Assembly (NCBI RefSeq): GCF_019226825.1
Contig: NZ_CP076643.1
Span: 682,001 to 746,000 of the forward strand
Reading direction: 5' to 3'
DNA: 64,000 nt
Source: Vibrio ostreae
GTDB lineage: Bacteria > Pseudomonadota > Gammaproteobacteria > Enterobacterales > Vibrionaceae
Position numbers and translations under genes: made by a program. Shown in pieces: positions 54,549 through 63,239 of the stretch (its first letter is position 1; each line of letters opens with the position of its first letter). The notes under the pieces are model-generated. The model ran no database searches. It saw nothing but the letters and a program-made list of their open reading frames with translations, and had not been told where the DNA came from.

Positions 54549-56003
54549 CCTTGAACACATTAATGTTTGGTTTGTTGTATCAGAAGCCGAAGGGTTGGTG
54601 AAGAGTGGTGGCTTAGCGGATGTCGCTAAGGCACTGCCTAAAGCACTGGCTGAACTTGGTCACCAGGTGGCGATTGTACTGCCTGGATATCGCACAGTTG
54701 CAGACAAAGATTCAGCTCCGGTGATCCTTGATACCGAACTGACCCATTGGCCGCATATCCGTTATCAGGTACGCCAGCGTGAACTCGATGGTGTGCCGGT
54801 CTATCTTATCGATTGCGACCAGTATTTTGACCGTCCTCAGCTTTATGCTGAGGGCAACCAGGCGTATCCGGACAATGGAGAGCGTTTTGGTTTCTTCTCT
54901 TCCGCCTGTCTGGACGTACTGCCTAAACTGGGTATCAAACCGGATATTATCCACGCTAATGACTGGCATACCGGTCTGGTTCCTTTTTGCTCAAAACCCG
55001 CTATCAGGATGATGGGTATTTTGAGGATGTAAAGAGTGTCCTGACCATCCACAACGCCATCTTCAAGGGGATTTTTTCTTACCATCAGCTGGAAGTTATC
55101 CCGGAACTGAATTTATCGGGAATGGAATTTCTGCAATATGGTCATGATCACATCAGCATGTTGCGCGCCGGTATTGCGTTTGCCGATAAGATTAATGCGG
55201 TTAGCCCGAACTACGCATCGGAGTTGCTGACACCACTCGGCTCGCACGGTCTGGTTGATGATTTTGTCCATCGTGCCCGTGATTTGCACGGCATTGTCAA
55301 TGGCTGTGACTATTCAGAATGGAACCCGGCAACCGATAGCTACCTGCCTCAGACATACACAGCCGAAACGGATTCTTTGCTTGCCGGTAAAGCCGCCAGC
55401 AAAGCCGCATTGCAAACTGAACTGCAATTACCGCAACGCGATATTCCGATGTTTGGCATGGTGTGTCGTCTGACTCATCAGAAAGGCTTTCACTACATTC
55501 TGCCAATTCTTGCGCAGTTCCTGCGTAATGATGTGCAGTTGGTGATTGTGGGGACTGGTGAGCCTGAAGTTGCGGCTAAGCTGCATAAGATTGCCGCAGC
55601 TCACGCTGATAAGTTTGCGTTTGTCGAAGCCTACAGCAACCGGTTTGCCCACCTGGTCGAAGCTGGCTCAGATTTCTTCCTGATGCCATCAGAGTTCGAG
55701 GCCTGTGGTCTGAACCAAATCTACAGTATGGCTTACGGTACCTTGCCTATTGTACGTGAGGTTGGCGGGCTGAAAGACACAGTACATGATTATGACAAGT
55801 ACCCGCATGAGGCGACCGGTTTTGGCTTTCAGGAGCCGTCACCTGAAGCTCTGCTGATTACAATGCAACGTGCTTTGCTGTTTTACCTGCAACATCCCGA
55901 TGAGATGCTCAAAGTGCAGCAGCGCGCGATGGGCACCGATTTCAGCTGGAGCGAGTCGGCGCTGGAATATGTCAAGATGTATCGTCTGGCCCGGTTTGAT
56001 TAA
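54538..56003 (+). pseudogene. glgA: Glycogen synthase, frameshifted
   Basis: ADP-glucose:glycogen glucosyltransferase (GT5). It starts at TTG (54538) with AAGGA 7 bases upstream, inside the end of glgC. The first part (EAEGLVKSGGLADVAKALP, then GIKPDIIHANDWHTGLVPF) is intact until about residue 149. There the run CCTTTTTGCTC (T5 at 54984-54988) should read with six T to continue as LLKTRYQDDGYFEDVKSVLTIHNA; the missing base leads to a stop at 55030-55032. The rest, to 56003, is intact in the other frame and includes the catalytic C-terminal block PSEFEACGLNQIYSMAYGTLPIVREVGG. A restored protein would be about 488 residues, normal size. Real mutation or sequencing error cannot be told apart. 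Confidence 0.85.
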
Positions 56004-56107
56004 CCCGACGCAGATAAAGGCCGATATCCGTCTTTAAAGAGCTGCCCGGTTGCACTGCTGTCAAAGCAGAGTTCGGATATCTGGTGTTGAATCGACAAGG
56101 TTTATGA

Positions 56108-56136
56108 GCGGAATGTGAAAGCATTCCGTTTTTTTA
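56108..56136 (+). terminator. Intrinsic terminator of glgCA
   Basis: CGGAATG pairs with CATTCCG around a small loop and is followed by T7. Confidence 0.88.
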
Positions 56137-56237
56137 TGGTAAGTGGTTTGTTTTGTGCACAGTTGTCGGTGTTGGATGACTTACGCTGGCGCAGATTATG
56201 GTAGTCTGTGCGCGAGTGATTACTGAGCCTGTTACTA

Positions 56238-57071
56238 ATGTCTGACAACATTTTGTTCCATAAAACGTATCTGCATCCATTCAGCTCGGAGTGGGTGGTA
56301 TTTGTGCATGGTGCCGGAGGCAGTTCGTCGATTTGGTTCAAGCAAATTAAAGCCTATAAACAGCACTTCAATTTATTGCTGATTGATCTGCGCGGGCATG
56401 GTAAGTCCGGCAAATTGCTCAAAGAGTTAATCTCTCATCGTTATACCTTCCACTCCGTGACTCAGGATGTCCTGTGTGTGTTGGATCACCTGCATATCCG
56501 CACTGCTCACTTTGTTGCTATGTCTTTGGGGACCATCATAGTGCGTAATATTGCGGAAGTGTCGGCTGACCGGATTTCGTCTATGGTGCTGGGCGGGGCG
56601 GTTACCCGCTTTAATGCCCGCTCTCAGATACTGGTTCAGCTCGGACGCCTCGGCCAGCACATCATTCCCTACATGTGGCTGTATCGTTTATTTGCCTACA
56701 TTGTCATGCCGCAGCGCAGTCAGAAAGAGTCACGCCACTTGTTTATTCGTGAAGCGAAAAAGCTGTGTCAGAAAGAGTTTAAACGTTGGTTTACTCTCGC
56801 GGCTGATGTCAATCCGCTGATGGGCTATTTCAAACAGAAGGACAGTGCGATTCCTACGCTCTATCTGATGGGAGAGAAGGATTATATGTTTATTCAGCCG
56901 GTCAAAGAGATGGTTGCTGCGCACCGTCACAGTGAATTATACCAGATACCTGATTGCGGTCATGTGTGTAACGTTGAGCAACCTGAGCACTTCAACCAGG
57001 TTTCAATTGGTTTTATTCAGCAGCATGTTGCTGTTTCGCCGAGCATCACCAGATCGCTTGTGCAGAGCTGA
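56238..57071 (+). CDS. Alpha/beta hydrolase fold protein
   Basis: A 277-residue hydrolase. The oxyanion-hole strand is VVFVHGAGGSS, the nucleophile elbow is AMSLGT (AxSxG in place of the usual GxSxG), the acid is probably the aspartate of GEKDYMF and the catalytic histidine that of CGHVCNVEQPEHF. A helical lid lies between (about residues 130-195). The substrate is unknown; it is not obviously BioH although the cluster has bioC far upstream. Stands alone, converging on the DUF2007 gene. Confidence 0.8.
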   Translation: MSDNILFHKTYLHPFSSEWVVFVHGAGGSSSIWFKQIKAYKQHFNLLLIDLRGHGKSGKLLKELISHRYTFHSVTQDVLCVLDHLHIRTAHFVAMSLGTIIVRNIAEVSADRISSMVLGGAVTRFNARSQILVQLGRLGQHIIPYMWLYRLFAYIVMPQRSQKESRHLFIREAKKLCQKEFKRWFTLAADVNPLMGYFKQKDSAIPTLYLMGEKDYMFIQPVKEMVAAHRHSELYQIPDCGHVCNVEQPEHFNQVSIGFIQQHVAVSPSITRSLVQS

Positions 57072-57086
57072 CCGTGGTTGCTCTCG

Positions 57087-57404
57087 CTACTCTTGGTCAG
57101 CTTTTCCGCACTGCCAGCAGAGGGCAAATTGCGCGTCATTCATTTCACCACAATAGTGACAACGCCATGCCGCCGTTTTGCTGTCGGCAGCCGGACGTGT
57201 GTATTCTTCAATCAGTGCTTGGGCCTGTGCCAGCTGTTCAGGATGAAAGAGCCAGATATACGGAGCAGTATCATCATTGAGCGGCAATTCGCCGCGCAGG
57301 CCAAACAATCCTTCACCTCGTACATCACAGATTATTCCTGCTTGCTTGAGTAATTCGCATAATAAGTGTGCGTCGGTTGGGTTAGCGGCAATGAATATTT
57401 TCAT
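57087..57404 (-). CDS. DUF2007 / zinc-ribbon protein
   Basis: A 105-residue cytosolic protein. The N-terminal part (MKIFIAANPTDAHLLCELLKQAGIICDVRGEG, about residues 1-67) is a DUF2007 ferredoxin-like fold, once proposed as a PII-like signal domain. The C-terminus has a zinc-ribbon with two CxxC pairs (CHYCGEMN and CWQCG). No direct function is known. It ends close to the end of the hydrolase gene and follows the TVP38 gene by 15 bases, so the two are likely co-transcribed. Confidence 0.75.
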   Translation of the reverse strand: MKIFIAANPTDAHLLCELLKQAGIICDVRGEGLFGLRGELPLNDDTAPYIWLFHPEQLAQAQALIEEYTRPAADSKTAAWRCHYCGEMNDAQFALCWQCGKADQE

Positions 57405-57419
57405 AGACTGAGCATCCGG

Positions 57420-58103
57420 TTAAGTGGCATCGGAGCGACGATGGGGAAGCTTATTGAGCAGCCACTTCATTAGCAATGGGAATACCCCCAATAGTGCAAA
57501 AGCCAGCAGCACGGAAGGCGAGACGATACCTGCCAGTGAGTCAATTTGGGCAAGCTGAGTGCCGGCATTCAGATACACCGCAGTGCCAGGCAGCATTCCT
57601 AATTGGCTTACCCAATAATAACGGGTGGCTTTGATGGATGTCAGCCCCATAAGTAAGTTAATCAGAAAAAACGGAAACACCGGGATCAGGCGCAAGGAGA
57701 ACAGGTAAAAGGCGCCATCACGATCCATACCGCGGTTGATGGTTTCCAACTTGGCCCCAAATCGCTTTTGCACCCATTCACGCAGCAGAAACCGACTGCT
57801 GAGAAAAGCCAGTGTGGCACCCAGGGTACTGGCAAATGAGACCAGCAGCAGGCTTAACCAAAAACCAAACAGCGCGGCCCCCAGTAGTGTGACAACCGCT
57901 GCGCCCGGAATAGATAATGCTGTGATCACCAGATAGCTGAAGAAATAGAGAGCGGCGGCTGAAATTAAATGGCTCTGAATATACTCATTGAGTAATGATT
58001 GCTGTAACTTCGCATTCTCCAGAGTCAGGGAAGGGCCCAATACAATACTGGCTGTTAAGATAATCCCGATAAGCAGAATTCCCCAAACCCACTTGCGACT
58101 CAT
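57420..58103 (-). CDS. TVP38/TMEM64 family inner-membrane protein
   Basis: A 227-residue protein with a first membrane segment at 4-26 and about five more, and the SNARE-associated/VTT domain (about 60-190) with the conserved PGAAVVTLLGAALFGFWLSLL and the RLIPVFPFFLINLLMGLTSI re-entrant motif. Related DedA/VTT proteins act in lipid scrambling and transport. The ATG at 58103 has AGGAGC 4 bases in front; a longer frame beginning at 58235 lacks such a signal. Confidence 0.85.
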   Translation of the reverse strand: MSRKWVWGILLIGIILTASIVLGPSLTLENAKLQQSLLNEYIQSHLISAAALYFFSYLVITALSIPGAAVVTLLGAALFGFWLSLLLVSFASTLGATLAFLSSRFLLREWVQKRFGAKLETINRGMDRDGAFYLFSLRLIPVFPFFLINLLMGLTSIKATRYYWVSQLGMLPGTAVYLNAGTQLAQIDSLAGIVSPSVLLAFALLGVFPLLMKWLLNKLPHRRSDAT

Positions 58104-58218
58104 ATGTGCTCCTGATGGTGATAACCTGAAAGATAAATAGCGATGTTTTGCTAGATAATTAGTGAGACAGGTTTTATCGTGTTTTTCTTTCACCATAAAC
58201 CAAATTTCACCCAACAAC

Positions 58219-58250
58219 AAAAAAAGCACCCGCATTTGCGAGTGCTTTAT
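58219..58250 (-). terminator. Intrinsic terminator of tfoY
   Basis: On the minus strand AAAGCACTCGCA and TGCGGGTGCTTT pair, with one mismatch or G-U, and run into T7. It lies 30 bases past the tfoY stop. Confidence 0.9.
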
Positions 58251-58279
58251 TAAGTGAAGTTGCTCTGATTTTTAAGGGA

Positions 58280-58870
58280 TTAAGACAAACGTTGTAACAA
58301 CTCGTCGCGACGTGCCTGAGGGATTACTGACCAGTGCTTGCCCTCTATCGCGCCTTCCAGTGCCCACAGAAGTTCCAAACCGACATCTGAAGTATGTGAC
58401 TGTCTAACTGCTTTGTAAGCTTCTACGGCGCCTTTTTCCTGCAAGTCTTCAACGCTTTGAATGCCGGCTTTTTTCAGCATTCGTTCTGTCGCTAATCGCA
58501 GGTTAGGTAAGTCTTTTAAACGATCTGGTTTTGCCTGGGCTTGTGTTTCCCGTTCTGCTTTTGCAACGGCAAGTGCAGCTTTAGCATCTTCCAGAATACG
58601 TCCGGTGTCTGACCAACAGTCTTCCGGTAACGCAAAATATTTGGTTACGACCGGGAAACCCCGCTTCTTATAAACATAGGGTTCGAAACCTTGTTGCTTA
58701 AATTTTGCAGTTGAAGCGTCGTCGGCACGTATGTGTAATTTATCATTAACTACTAATGCGAACATGGTGTCATCGACAAAAATGCCGAATCCGCCGAACA
58801 TTGAACGAGATTTAACGCGTCCTAATTGTTCGAATAGCCGCATTGAATCTTTAAGTATTGGTTTATCCAT
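58280..58870 (-). CDS. tfoY: TfoX-family regulator TfoY
   Basis: A 196-residue protein with the TfoX N-terminal domain (about 1-95; [42 protein letters not shown]) and C-terminal helical domain (about 115-190; [25 protein letters not shown]). In V. cholerae TfoY drives type VI secretion and motility and is controlled by a c-di-GMP riboswitch, whereas TfoX drives competence. The c-di-GMP-I aptamer in this gene's leader and its place next to purR identify it as TfoY rather than TfoX. There is no strong ribosome binding site at the ATG, which fits control through leader RNA. Confidence 0.9.
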   Translation of the reverse strand: MDKPILKDSMRLFEQLGRVKSRSMFGGFGIFVDDTMFALVVNDKLHIRADDASTAKFKQQGFEPYVYKKRGFPVVTKYFALPEDCWSDTGRILEDAKAALAVAKAERETQAQAKPDRLKDLPNLRLATERMLKKAGIQSVEDLQEKGAVEAYKAVRQSHTSDVGLELLWALEGAIEGKHWSVIPQARRDELLQRLS

Positions 58871-58984
58871 GCTTTAAGTCTCGGTGTATTAATTAATACG
58901 CCACCAAAATCAGGTCCGAGAGAGTAGCAAAAGAATGCAGTATGTGTGTCAGTAGGGAGTCAACTTCGTAATTAATGCATTTTT

Positions 58985-59072
58985 GCCATCGGTAACCCCG
59001 CTACCTACCAGAAACTGGTTCAGGCCGGAGGCTTTGCGTCCCACCTTTTCAGATGGTTTGCCCTGTGCGTGA
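58985..59072 (-). ncRNA. c-di-GMP-I (GEMM) riboswitch in tfoY leader
   Basis: Read on the minus strand, the leader contains CACGCACAGGGCAAACCA, then GGTGGGACGCAAAGCCTCC, GGCCT, a variable hairpin ACCAGTTTCTGGT, and GGTAGCGGGGTTACCGATGG. These are the conserved blocks of the GEMM-I aptamer in order, including the tetraloop-receptor pair. It lies about 115 bases before the tfoY start. Confidence 0.97.
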
Positions 59073-59106
59073 CATCTCCTTTTTATCAAAGGATGATTAA
59101 ATCATT

Positions 59107-59149
59107 GAATGAGTATCACATTTACAGTCTGCAAATGTGATACTCATTC
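59107..59149. repeat. Perfect 17-bp inverted repeat upstream of tfoY riboswitch
   Basis: GAATGAGTATCACATTT (59107-59123) is exactly repeated in inverse as AAATGTGATACTCATTC (59133-59149) around 9 bases. Each arm contains TGTGA, facing inward. No T tract follows on either strand, so an operator is more likely than a terminator. It is 34 bases before the riboswitch 5' end, where the tfoY promoter must lie. A second small palindrome ATGATTAAATCAT follows at 59092-59104. Confidence 0.7.
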
Positions 59150-59235
59150 TAAAGTTTATATTTAACGGGTGCAACAAAATTAACACAACTAACGCGTGCT
59201 CATATGGGATGCGATGCGTATTTTCGATAAAACCC

Positions 59236-60243
59236 TTATTTTGTCAAGTGTTTTACCGTATCACGTACTACTATTTCCGGATGCATCTCGAATACACGGC
59301 GCTCGTGTTCTTTATCCTTGATGCGCTCCAGCAGGATCTCAAATGCGTTTTTACCCACGCGACGTTTTGGCTGGTGGATAGTCGTCAGCGGTGGTGAGAA
59401 ATATTCGGCTAATTCGATGTTGTCGTAACCAATCACAGACATATCATCCGGTACACGTACACCGCGTTGTTGCAGACGGCTGATCAGACCCAAAGCCATG
59501 GTGTCATTGAAACAGAACACGGCAGTTGGACGCTTATCCATGGCAATCAACTTGTCTGCCGCCAGTACAGCGGTATCACATTCGAAGTTACCTTCCAGGA
59601 TCCAGTCTTCACATACCGGCAGATTGGCTTCAGCCATCGCACGACGGAAGCCCGCAATACGTTCCTGACAAGCCGCTTTGACAAAATGGCCGCTCAGACA
59701 GGCTATATCCTGATGTCCATGGTCAATCAGATATTTTGTCGCGAGGTAACCCCCTTCTTCTGAGTTGTCCATGATTTTATCGGCCTGAGAAGTTTCCGGG
59801 CCCCAGTCCATGATCACTTTCGGAATGTCTTTATGTGCTTCAAGCATTTCCAGCAGTTCTTCGGTCAGATCCGAACACATCACCAGCATGCCATCAACAC
59901 GCTTTTCTGCCAGCATGCGGATGTAGTCACGTTGCTTTTCATAGATGCCGCCGGTGTTACATAAAATCAGCGTGTAACCCTGCCGGTAGCAGTAACTTTC
60001 TACGCCATCGATCACTTCTGAGAAAAACAGGTTGGTTGACTGGGTTACCAGCATACCGATCGTACGGGTGGTGTTGCATTTTAAGCTGCGAGCTACGGCA
60101 CTTGGTGCATAATTCAGCTCTTTTACCGCTTCCATCACTTTTTCTTGTGTAGCTTCTGCAACGAAACGGGTTTTGTTAATTACGTGAGATACGGTTGTTG
60201 TTGAAACGCCGGCCAGGCGAGCAACGTCTTTAATCGTAGCCAT
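59236..60243 (-). CDS. purR: Purine repressor PurR
   Basis: LacI-family repressor of purine and pyrimidine nucleotide synthesis genes, with hypoxanthine or guanine as corepressor. The 335-residue protein has the N-terminal helix-turn-helix and hinge ([28 protein letters not shown]) and the effector domain typical of PurR ([71 protein letters not shown]). The ATG at 60243 was chosen because it gives the LacI N-terminus; the frame extends 15 codons more. Clear PurR boxes occur in this window before purB and gsk. Confidence 0.96.
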   Translation of the reverse strand: MATIKDVARLAGVSTTTVSHVINKTRFVAEATQEKVMEAVKELNYAPSAVARSLKCNTTRTIGMLVTQSTNLFFSEVIDGVESYCYRQGYTLILCNTGGIYEKQRDYIRMLAEKRVDGMLVMCSDLTEELLEMLEAHKDIPKVIMDWGPETSQADKIMDNSEEGGYLATKYLIDHGHQDIACLSGHFVKAACQERIAGFRRAMAEANLPVCEDWILEGNFECDTAVLAADKLIAMDKRPTAVFCFNDTMALGLISRLQQRGVRVPDDMSVIGYDNIELAEYFSPPLTTIHQPKRRVGKNAFEILLERIKDKEHERRVFEMHPEIVVRDTVKHLTK

Positions 60244-60582
60244 AGGTTTGTCCTGTCGATGACTGCCGATGCAACAATATTGTGTCATGAACGGTATACG
60301 TCATGATGGATGTTGCCCGTTGAGCAGTATATCCCGCCGTTCGGGGGAAGCCATGCTCAGGTTCAGCAGCGGTTAGGCTTTTACACAAAGTGAAGCCTAT
60401 AAGTAGTAAAAACACAAAAACCGCCCTTAAACAGCGGTTTGCATCTTAACGTTGTATTTTATCGTTTGCGGCCAAGATTCTAGACTGCAACGCTCTAAGT
60501 CGCAACGAAATTCATCGGATGAGTCTAAATTATCATCACTAAATCGGACCGGTTAGGTCACCTAAAGCGCTATAAAAGCCTG
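60244..60582. other. purR upstream region
   Basis: About 340 bases between purR and torD on the same strand. It holds the torD terminator (60417-60440) and the purR promoter. CGTTTGCG near 60463 is a PurR half-site without a good partner, so autoregulation is only a possibility. Confidence 0.4.
60417..60440 (-). terminator. Probable terminator of torD
   Basis: On the minus strand AAACCGC and GCGGTTT pair around a 9-base loop and are followed by TTTGTGTTTTT. It is about 140 bases past the torD stop. Confidence 0.55.
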
Positions 60583-61236
60583 TTACTCGTTGGTGAGATA
60601 GGCTAAGTCGAGTTTTAATAACGCAACCAGCAGGTCAGTGACGGCCGCGTAAAATCCGAAGGTGTCATGCTCACGGCACCGCTGGGCAAATTGTGGCACC
60701 CAATTGATTAAACTGTTCTCGATAAAAATGGCCTGTTCAGCGAATGCCTGCTCCATATGGACCGGTTTCTCCAGCTCATTGCTGCGCATGATCATATGAC
60801 CGAGAAAGTCGAGTTCCACCGCGATGTGATCGGCAGGTTGCGTCGGTGAGGGATTAGCAATGCCGGCGGCTTTCATCAGCTGCGCCATTTCTGACGCAGC
60901 TGTGTCATGGCCGGGAGTGGATGTGTTGTTGTAATGAGAAGCGCAGGGGATAGGCGCTTGAGGTTGGATCCCCTGAAACAAACGGCAAAAATCGGCGGCG
61001 AGCTCAAATTGCGCGTCCTGTCTTTCCAGTAATCGGTTAAGGGCGTTGATGATGTTGCGGACGGCGGGCTTGAGTTCGTCATTTTCACCTAATCCGGAAA
61101 GGAAACCACGAATCTGCGGAGAATGATATTGGGCCAGCTCTTTGGCGCTCAGTTCCTGGTTGAATAAACTGGATAACCACCAATAGAGTTCGGCGCGTTG
61201 ATCATTGAAAGCTTTCAGTTCTTGCATGTCTTGCAT
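60583..61236 (-). CDS. torD: TorD-family molybdoenzyme chaperone
   Basis: Cytoplasmic chaperone that binds apo-TorA and its twin-arginine signal and helps insertion of the molybdenum cofactor. The 217-residue all-helical protein has the family core PIPCASHYNN and AAGIANPSPTQPADHIAVELDFLGHM (here VELDFLGHM). The ATG at 61236 has GGAG 8 bases upstream; the longer frame lacks that. It is divergent from torR; torC, torA and torS are not in the window. Confidence 0.9.
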   Translation of the reverse strand: MQDMQELKAFNDQRAELYWWLSSLFNQELSAKELAQYHSPQIRGFLSGLGENDELKPAVRNIINALNRLLERQDAQFELAADFCRLFQGIQPQAPIPCASHYNNTSTPGHDTAASEMAQLMKAAGIANPSPTQPADHIAVELDFLGHMIMRSNELEKPVHMEQAFAEQAIFIENSLINWVPQFAQRCREHDTFGFYAAVTDLLVALLKLDLAYLTNE

Positions 61237-61472
61237 GGTCAGACTCCGGCTGCGTGTACTTGTAGTAAGTCTAATCAATAATCATCAATAGTAATAATGC
61301 GTTAAGTGAAAAAACGGTTAAACAAAATAGGTTTTGTTGTTTGTGGGGAGAAGCCATTGCTGTCAGAGCTTGTCTTGAATCAATAAAGGCGTGGATTTTT
61401 GCCGTGAATGCTAGAATTGCCATTGGCAATATTTAAAATTGGTTGCATCGTTTTTATGGGTCCAATTATGCC

Positions 61473-62180
61473 ATGAGCAATCATATTCTTGTTGTTATTG
61501 ACGATGATGTGACACGTAATACCCTGGTTGGTTATTTTGACAAAGAAGGATATCGGGTTTCACAGGCAAGTGATGCTGCGGGATTACGGGCGATATTCAC
61601 ACAACATCATGTGGACATTTTGATCCTGGATATTAATGTATCCGATGAGGATGGTCTGCTGCTGACCAGAGAGCTGCGCGGGGAATCAACCGCCGGTATT
61701 ATTTTGCTGACTGGCCGTGTCGACAGTATCGACCGGATTATCGGCTTAGAGATGGGCGCTGACGACTGTATTACGCATCCGATAGCCTTGCGTGAGCTTT
61801 TAGCCAGAGTTAAAAATCTGCTGTGGCGGGTCTCTTTGATGGCTGGAGATATGGTCTCTGAAAGTGTGCTCCCGCCTGGAACGATTTCCTTTGGGGACTG
61901 GCGTTTTGATATAGCCCGGCGCGCGCTCTTCCATGATGACAAGCCGGTGCGACTGACCAAGGCCGAGTATGAGCTGCTGGTCGCTTTGACTTCTTGTCCG
62001 AATCAGGTGCTCAGCCGGGAGAAAATTCTTAATCTGCTCAGTCATCGGGTGGATATGCCAAATGACCGAACGATCGATGTTCTGATTCGTCGTTTACGCG
62101 CCAAAATAGAGTTTGACCCCAAGAACCCGCAAATTTTTGTCACAGTGCATGGCGAGGGCTACATGTTTGCCGGTGACTAA
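61473..62180 (+). CDS. torR: TorR-like response regulator lacking the conserved receiver lysine
   Basis: OmpR-family response regulator, in relatives activated by TorS to induce TMAO reductase. The 235-residue protein has a receiver domain (1-118) with the acidic pair Asp10/Asp11, phospho-acceptor Asp53 (LDINVSDEDG), Thr80 (LLTGR), but His102 where nearly all receivers have Lys (ADDCITHP instead of ADDYVTKP; codon CAT at 61776). The winged helix at about 140-233 (LTKAEYELLVAL; RTIDVLIRRLRAKI; VHGEGYMF) is intact. The start at 61473 gives the family N-terminus. Phosphorylation-dependent activation may be altered. Confidence 0.9.
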   Translation: MSNHILVVIDDDVTRNTLVGYFDKEGYRVSQASDAAGLRAIFTQHHVDILILDINVSDEDGLLLTRELRGESTAGIILLTGRVDSIDRIIGLEMGADDCITHPIALRELLARVKNLLWRVSLMAGDMVSESVLPPGTISFGDWRFDIARRALFHDDKPVRLTKAEYELLVALTSCPNQVLSREKILNLLSHRVDMPNDRTIDVLIRRLRAKIEFDPKNPQIFVTVHGEGYMFAGD

Positions 62181-62271
62181 TTTCGCCGGTGACTAATACT
62201 TTTGTCAGTGGTTAACACTAAGGTGAGGCGTGATGTAACCAGCCTGTCAGTAGGAGTCATTCACTAGTGAG

Positions 62272-62303
62272 TAAAAAGACCAGCCTGAAGCTGGTCTTTT
62301 TAT
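62272..62303. terminator. Bidirectional terminator between torR and elyC
   Basis: AAAAAGACCAGC and GCTGGTCTTTTT form a perfect stem with a short loop and A/T tracts on both sides. Confidence 0.92.
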
Positions 62304-62314
62304 TGTATCTGCCA

Positions 62315-63130
62315 TTATTCCAGTGTGGTTTCAGAACCTTGTAGCGGAGCGGTTTGCTGATGTCCCGCTACCCAGTCCCGCAGAGATTGCCAGATAAGCC
62401 CCATACTTTCGTACCAAAAGCGTTCAGTCTGCTCGAGATAGAGTGCTTTGGGCGTGTACTTGTCCCATGGCTGGGTAATATTGCTCTGTGCCAGATAATT
62501 AGTCGGTGCAGGGATCGGTTGCAGACCGGCAGAGTGAAACTCGTTCAGCGCCCGCTGCATATGACTGGCGGACGTCACCAGAACCAGGGTTCTCTGCTGC
62601 ACAAACGCCGCAGCCTGACGTGCCTCCTCCCAGGTATCCTTGGCGGTTTCCAGCAAGATGATATCTGATTTAGGGACGCCAAGCGCTAACGCTACACGAG
62701 CCAGCATGCGCGCATGACTGAACTCACTGCCGCCTGCATAACCAGACAGTATCAACTTAGAGCCGGGATACATCCGCATCACCCGAATCCCCTCACTCAG
62801 GCGCATTAATGCCGCCCGGCTCAGTTCGGATGTCGGCGGAATCTGGTCATCAACCACATGGCCATTACCCAGCACCATGATGTAGTCAACGGTGCCATCC
62901 ACCGGTAAAAAAGCCGTGTACTGACGCTCGAGCGGCATCAGCAAACGACTGGAGACCGGCTGAAAAGAGATCAGAAAAATACCGGACAGGGAGAACAGTA
63001 CAACAAGGCATCCGGTTTTGCGTTTGGCCGTGAACATGATCAGCATCAGGCCCACAAAACCAATCAGCAGCAATGCCGGAAGTGGCATCATTAAAGAAGA
63101 AACAATTTTTTTCAGCTCAAACATAAACAA
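62315..63130 (-). CDS. elyC: Envelope biogenesis factor ElyC (DUF218)
   Basis: A 271-residue inner-membrane protein with two N-terminal membrane segments (about 13-35 and 38-57) and a periplasmic DUF218 domain (about 75-245; VDYIMVLGNGHV, LSRAALMRLSEGIRVMRMYPGSKLILSG, ETAKDTWEEA, LVTSASHMQRA). In E. coli ElyC is needed for envelope integrity at low temperature, at the lipid-carrier step of cell-wall assembly. It is divergent from cmoM, the same pair as in E. coli. Confidence 0.9.
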   Translation of the reverse strand: MFMFELKKIVSSLMMPLPALLLIGFVGLMLIMFTAKRKTGCLVVLFSLSGIFLISFQPVSSRLLMPLERQYTAFLPVDGTVDYIMVLGNGHVVDDQIPPTSELSRAALMRLSEGIRVMRMYPGSKLILSGYAGGSEFSHARMLARVALALGVPKSDIILLETAKDTWEEARQAAAFVQQRTLVLVTSASHMQRALNEFHSAGLQPIPAPTNYLAQSNITQPWDKYTPKALYLEQTERFWYESMGLIWQSLRDWVAGHQQTAPLQGSETTLE

Positions 63131-63239
63131 ATAGTCCGAAAAAACAGCACTTGATAATAAAAAGGGCTAAAAGCCTCTTTATTCCTGCCATTCCTATGAC
63201 AGAATAGCAGCACGATTTATTATCATAACGCATGCTACA

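Noticed and set aside
54987..56003. C-terminal glgA part as an independent gene
   Set aside because: It lacks a ribosome binding site and continues exactly where the N-terminal frame breaks; a single missing T explains both parts.
60455..60475. PurR box in front of purR
   Set aside because: Only one half-site (CGTTTGCG) is good; the other half does not match.
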